NCBI GenBank assembly: GCA_036365145.1
Contig: JAEOAD010000024.1
Coordinates: 10,139,501-10,203,500, forward strand
DNA from: Orientallactaga sibirica
Lineage: Eukaryota > Chordata > Mammalia > Rodentia > Dipodidae
Reading direction: 5' to 3'
Length of the DNA stretch: 64,000 nt
Shown: piece by piece, positions 60,975 to 64,000 of the stretch
How positions within the stretch are numbered: the stretch's first letter is position 1
Layout: the number at the start of each line of letters is the position of its first letter
Translations under genes and position numbers: made by a program
The notes under the pieces: model-generated
What the model was told of the DNA's origin: nothing
Database searches by the model: none
Seen by the model: only the letters and a program-made list of their open reading frames with translations

Positions 60975-61142
60975 TTTAACTAGAGGTAGAGAGATAGAGA
61001 GAGGGGGGGGAGAGAGAGAGAGAGAGAGAGCCAGACAAACAGACAGAACGGATACCTTAGCACCTTTTGCTACCAAGAAGAAACTCCATACACATGCACC
61101 ACTTTGTGCATCTGGCTTTGAGTACTAGGAAACTGATGTCCA
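60975..61142 (-). mobile_element. tRNA-derived SINE, partial
   Basis: Antisense: GA/G-rich tract at 60984-61030, ggataccttagcaccttttg, ccatacacatgcaccacttt and gtgcatctggctttgagtac. The head is missing at the right. Confidence 0.75.
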
Positions 61143-61296
61143 GGCTGGCATGTTTTCTGATGTTTCTTGTTAACTGATGAAACCATCTTCCCATGTCCCT
61201 ATTAGATCTCATCAGTCTTATGTTTACAGGGTCTTATGAGGAAGACAATGGGCATAAAGAGGGTTTCCTCAGAATTCTGTCAAGAATTCTATCCCA

Positions 61297-61446
61297 TTGG
61301 GCTGGAGGGATGGCTTAGCTGTTAAGGCATTTGCCTGCAAAGTCAAAGGGCCCAGGTTCGATTCCCCAGGACCCACATTAGCCAGATGCACAAGGGGGCA
61401 CATGTGTCTGGAGTTCATTTGCAGTGGCTGGAGGCCCTGGTGTGCC

Positions 61447-61499
<53 letters not shown>

Positions 61500-61575
61500 C
61501 CCCTGCCTATTTCCATATCTCTCTCTCTCTCAAATAAATAAATAAAGATAAAATATTTTTAAAATTTTTTTAAAA
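61297..61575 (+). mobile_element. tRNA-derived SINE, short type, young
   Basis: Close to the apparent short-type consensus: gggctggagggatggcttag, then ggttcgattccccaggaccc (intact B box), cagatgcacaagggggcac, gagttcatttgcagtggctg, a long (CT)n at 61451-61497 and an aaataaataaata tail. TSD aga(a/t)ttctatccca (14 bp, one mismatch) is at 61283-61296 and 61576-61589. Confidence 0.95.
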
Positions 61576-61589
61576 AGATTTCTATCCCA

Positions 61590-64000
61590 CTATCCATAGG
61601 ATTTATCACTGCTGATGACAATTTTGAGTTCATTCAGAACATCTCACACTTAAATCCTAGGGAGTTACACTAATTTTTCTTTAGGGCAAAGTAGCTACAT
61701 AAGTGATATGGGATTGTCCTATATAGACTCATTTCATATTTACTTATTTAGCCCCTCAAGAATTATTCATCAAATCCACTATTTAACCACACATCTTACT
61801 ATATGATCCTGAGCAGTGGTTATTTTTACTTATTTTTTCTGTTTTTATAATGAAATTGTAAAATTGCATATTTGTGAAGATTTATTTATCTTGTATACTT
61901 TTATACAAATAATAATAAGCCCAAGTCCCGATTCTTTCTTTGAATCTGATGTAAATGATCTTTCATCAACCTACAACTTGGGTATACCTCTACTTGTACT
62001 CTTCTTTCATCTGTTAGTAGGGAAACTCATTCAAATGATTCCTACAAATTAGAAACCATACGTGCAACAAGTTATGAAAATAAAACCAGTGTATACCACT
62101 TTAATTAATTAACAAGCACATATCTTTTTAATTAGATAAAATGTTCAAAATATACTAAATAAATATGCCCCCTATGCGTCCATTGAGGTAAATAAAGAAT
62201 TACCACAAAGTGCTGTGTAATATTATCTCCTCTGATTGATTCCATGACATATTTCTTCACTTGTTTTGCCTCCAATCAGCATGCTCTTTCAGGAAGTATC
62301 TTAGAGAGAGGTGGGAAAAGAAGCAACCTAATAGAAGAGTCTTTCTGAACACAGTGATGTTACAGTTTGATTCTTGCTGGTTGTGTGATATCTATGAATG
62401 CTTTCAGTATCATTTACTTCATTTAATATGATGAATTCATTTAGGGCACTTCAACTCTCTCACCCTGCATATCATTTCTGGAATTATTTTTGGAAAGCCA
62501 ATTATTTAAAAGCTAAATTCTTAAGATTCATTTGTGGCTCATCCTGACTCAGTCACAAAGAACCTTTGTAACATAAGGATGATTACATTAAGTTCTGTGA
62601 TGAACCTCAATGACTTGGATATGCTGTTATGTTAAGTAGCCTGACATCCCTATCTGGCCATTTTCAGTGTGGTTTAATTCACATGTCACAATCAAACTTA
62701 CATCTCCTGTAGCTTATTATCTCATCAGCCTAAATATACTCTACTAATACTGTTTTCTAAGTTACATCACTGTATAACTTATATAGCTTTCTGCATGAGG
62801 AATAAAACTATTCATTGTTCACATTGTTTTGCTAAGTAGGGTAAGTTTCATTGTGTGACTGATGCTTATATTTACTCATTGGGGAACACAAGAGTGAGAA
62901 CTTATAGAAAAGTCACAGGGAGAGAGACAAGAAAGGGGAACTAAAGACTAAGTTACTATTTTTTTATGTAGTAAATAAAATCCAATAGTTTCACAATAGA
63001 ACATAGGAAACTCATTTACTTAAAAAATGAAATATCTTCACAAATGTTGGAACCTCTCTTAGATACTTATATTTGATGAGCATAATTATCAGCGGGAAAA
63101 TTAGAGTATGTCACAATAAACATTAAATATTTAAATATGCTGTCCAATCACATCATTAAGTGTATACTGCCTTCAAATTGAGTAAACACTAATACTAATT
63201 CATTATTCTTAATATTAAAATAAAAACCACAAAGTAACTAACATGAGCAAAGAATATCAGGATTTTTTTTCCCTTTCTTATTTTTATATGTATCTTTCAG
63301 TTCCTTTCCTTGCTTTCCTTCCATCAGTCAAGAAATTTGTCATAAAATTATTTCAGCAAGAACTAAGATTTAAGGTATAGCCTATGAGATCAATGAAAAC
63401 AAATGTATTGTTTACATATTTCATTATCTTATTCTCCTTTTTACTTTGAGGACTTCCTTCTTTATACCCTCTGTTGTGGTGTTGATTAGGTATGCAACAT
63501 GCCCCTAAAGCACAATTCAACAAGGAATGGTCACTAAGGGTCGATCTTTTTAATCATTCCAATACGTATTTATCTTGCTTTGTACATTCAGTCTCTCCAA
63601 ATCTACACACAAATTAAGTGAAACATTGTTTCAAACAGAGAGGAAGTCACAGCCTGAAAGGAAGAGGAAATAGCCTTGTCTTTCTTCTTGCCATTTTCAT
63701 TCATATTTTTCTTCATTTTGCAAGCCCCTTGATAACTCCCTGTGGTATATTTATTTATTCTTAGAAGTATTACAGAAGGCTTTCACTTGCTAAAAGGCTT
63801 ATAATCTGAGTCTTAGTGATGCCCAACTAGTCAGATATGAACCTAGTAGTCTCATTTTAGTGCTAAAACTCAGCAGTGACTTTTCCTAAGGAGATATGAA
63901 CAAACACCTGTTCAGGCTAGACTGAGCATTAACAGCAGACCAAAGGAACAATTCCACTCAAGTGTAGCTTAGTGAACCAGCGAGCTTATAGCGGTTCCAT
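61590..64000. other. AT-rich non-coding stretch to window end
   Basis: No gene or element was recognised on either strand. Open frames are under 80 codons. Confidence 0.5.

Noticed and set aside
63465..63520. Possible start of a MaLR-like LTR (tgttgtggtgttgattaggt)
   Set aside because: Only a short resemblance to the 5' end of the LTR at 26723-27061, and no continuing similarity downstream. Too short to support.

Overview
The window is mammalian nuclear DNA, AT-rich and CpG-poor, and contains no convincing protein-coding gene. The interspersed repeats point to a rodent. There are 7SL-derived B1 elements, old B4-like and ID/B1 composites, and MaLR LTRs. There is also a very abundant tRNA-derived SINE whose head (gggctggagagatggctta) and internal block resemble, from memory, those of jerboas and relatives (Dipodoidea). 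The species call is inference; no gene here confirms it. The region is intergenic or deep-intronic.

Layout. 1-10 kb: the 3' part of a MaLR-like LTR (1-302), microsatellites, a 5'-truncated L1-like 3' end (5510-6376), a possible ERV LTR remnant (about 6540-7115) and an old B1. 10-20 kb: tRNA-SINEs at 10.1, 12.4, 14.9, 17.8 and 19.2 kb, a long L1-like 3' end (15535-16942), an L1-like fragment of a second family (about 17.1-17.6 kb), a B4-like element split by a SINE, and an unexplained antisense coding-like patch at 13.9-14.2 kb. 20-31 kb: the densest repeat block. It holds L1-like 3' ends, five B1s, MaLR LTRs with a MaLR-like internal segment, and an L1/SINE junction at 25048. 31-41 kb: mostly unique AT-rich DNA, plus an inverted duplication (arms 36894-37073 and 37867-38060) around an unidentified coding-like fragment. 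At 41025-41109 lies a 3'-truncated U6 snRNA copy flanked by a 15-bp target-site duplication. 42-58 kb: a B4-like element, an inverted SINE pair around (TTTTA)n, an MLT1-like LTR, another L1-like 3' end, four SINEs between 48.0 and 55.6 kb, and a decayed antisense pseudogene with a PHD-finger-like Cys/His pattern (56.6-57.3 kb). 58-64 kb: largely featureless, with an L1-like piece and two SINEs near 61 kb.

There is no operon-like or pathway organisation. Nearly every structured feature is the product of LINE-dependent retroposition, and many insertions keep readable target-site duplications (TSDs). The most notable observations are the tailless U6 retrocopy, the inverted duplication carrying a SINE with its flank, a SINE variant with a duplicated B box shared by two independent insertions, and a B1 lacking its 3' end and poly(A) inside an intact TSD. 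I saw no evidence of a previously undescribed biological system. Coordinates of degraded repeats are estimates made by eye.
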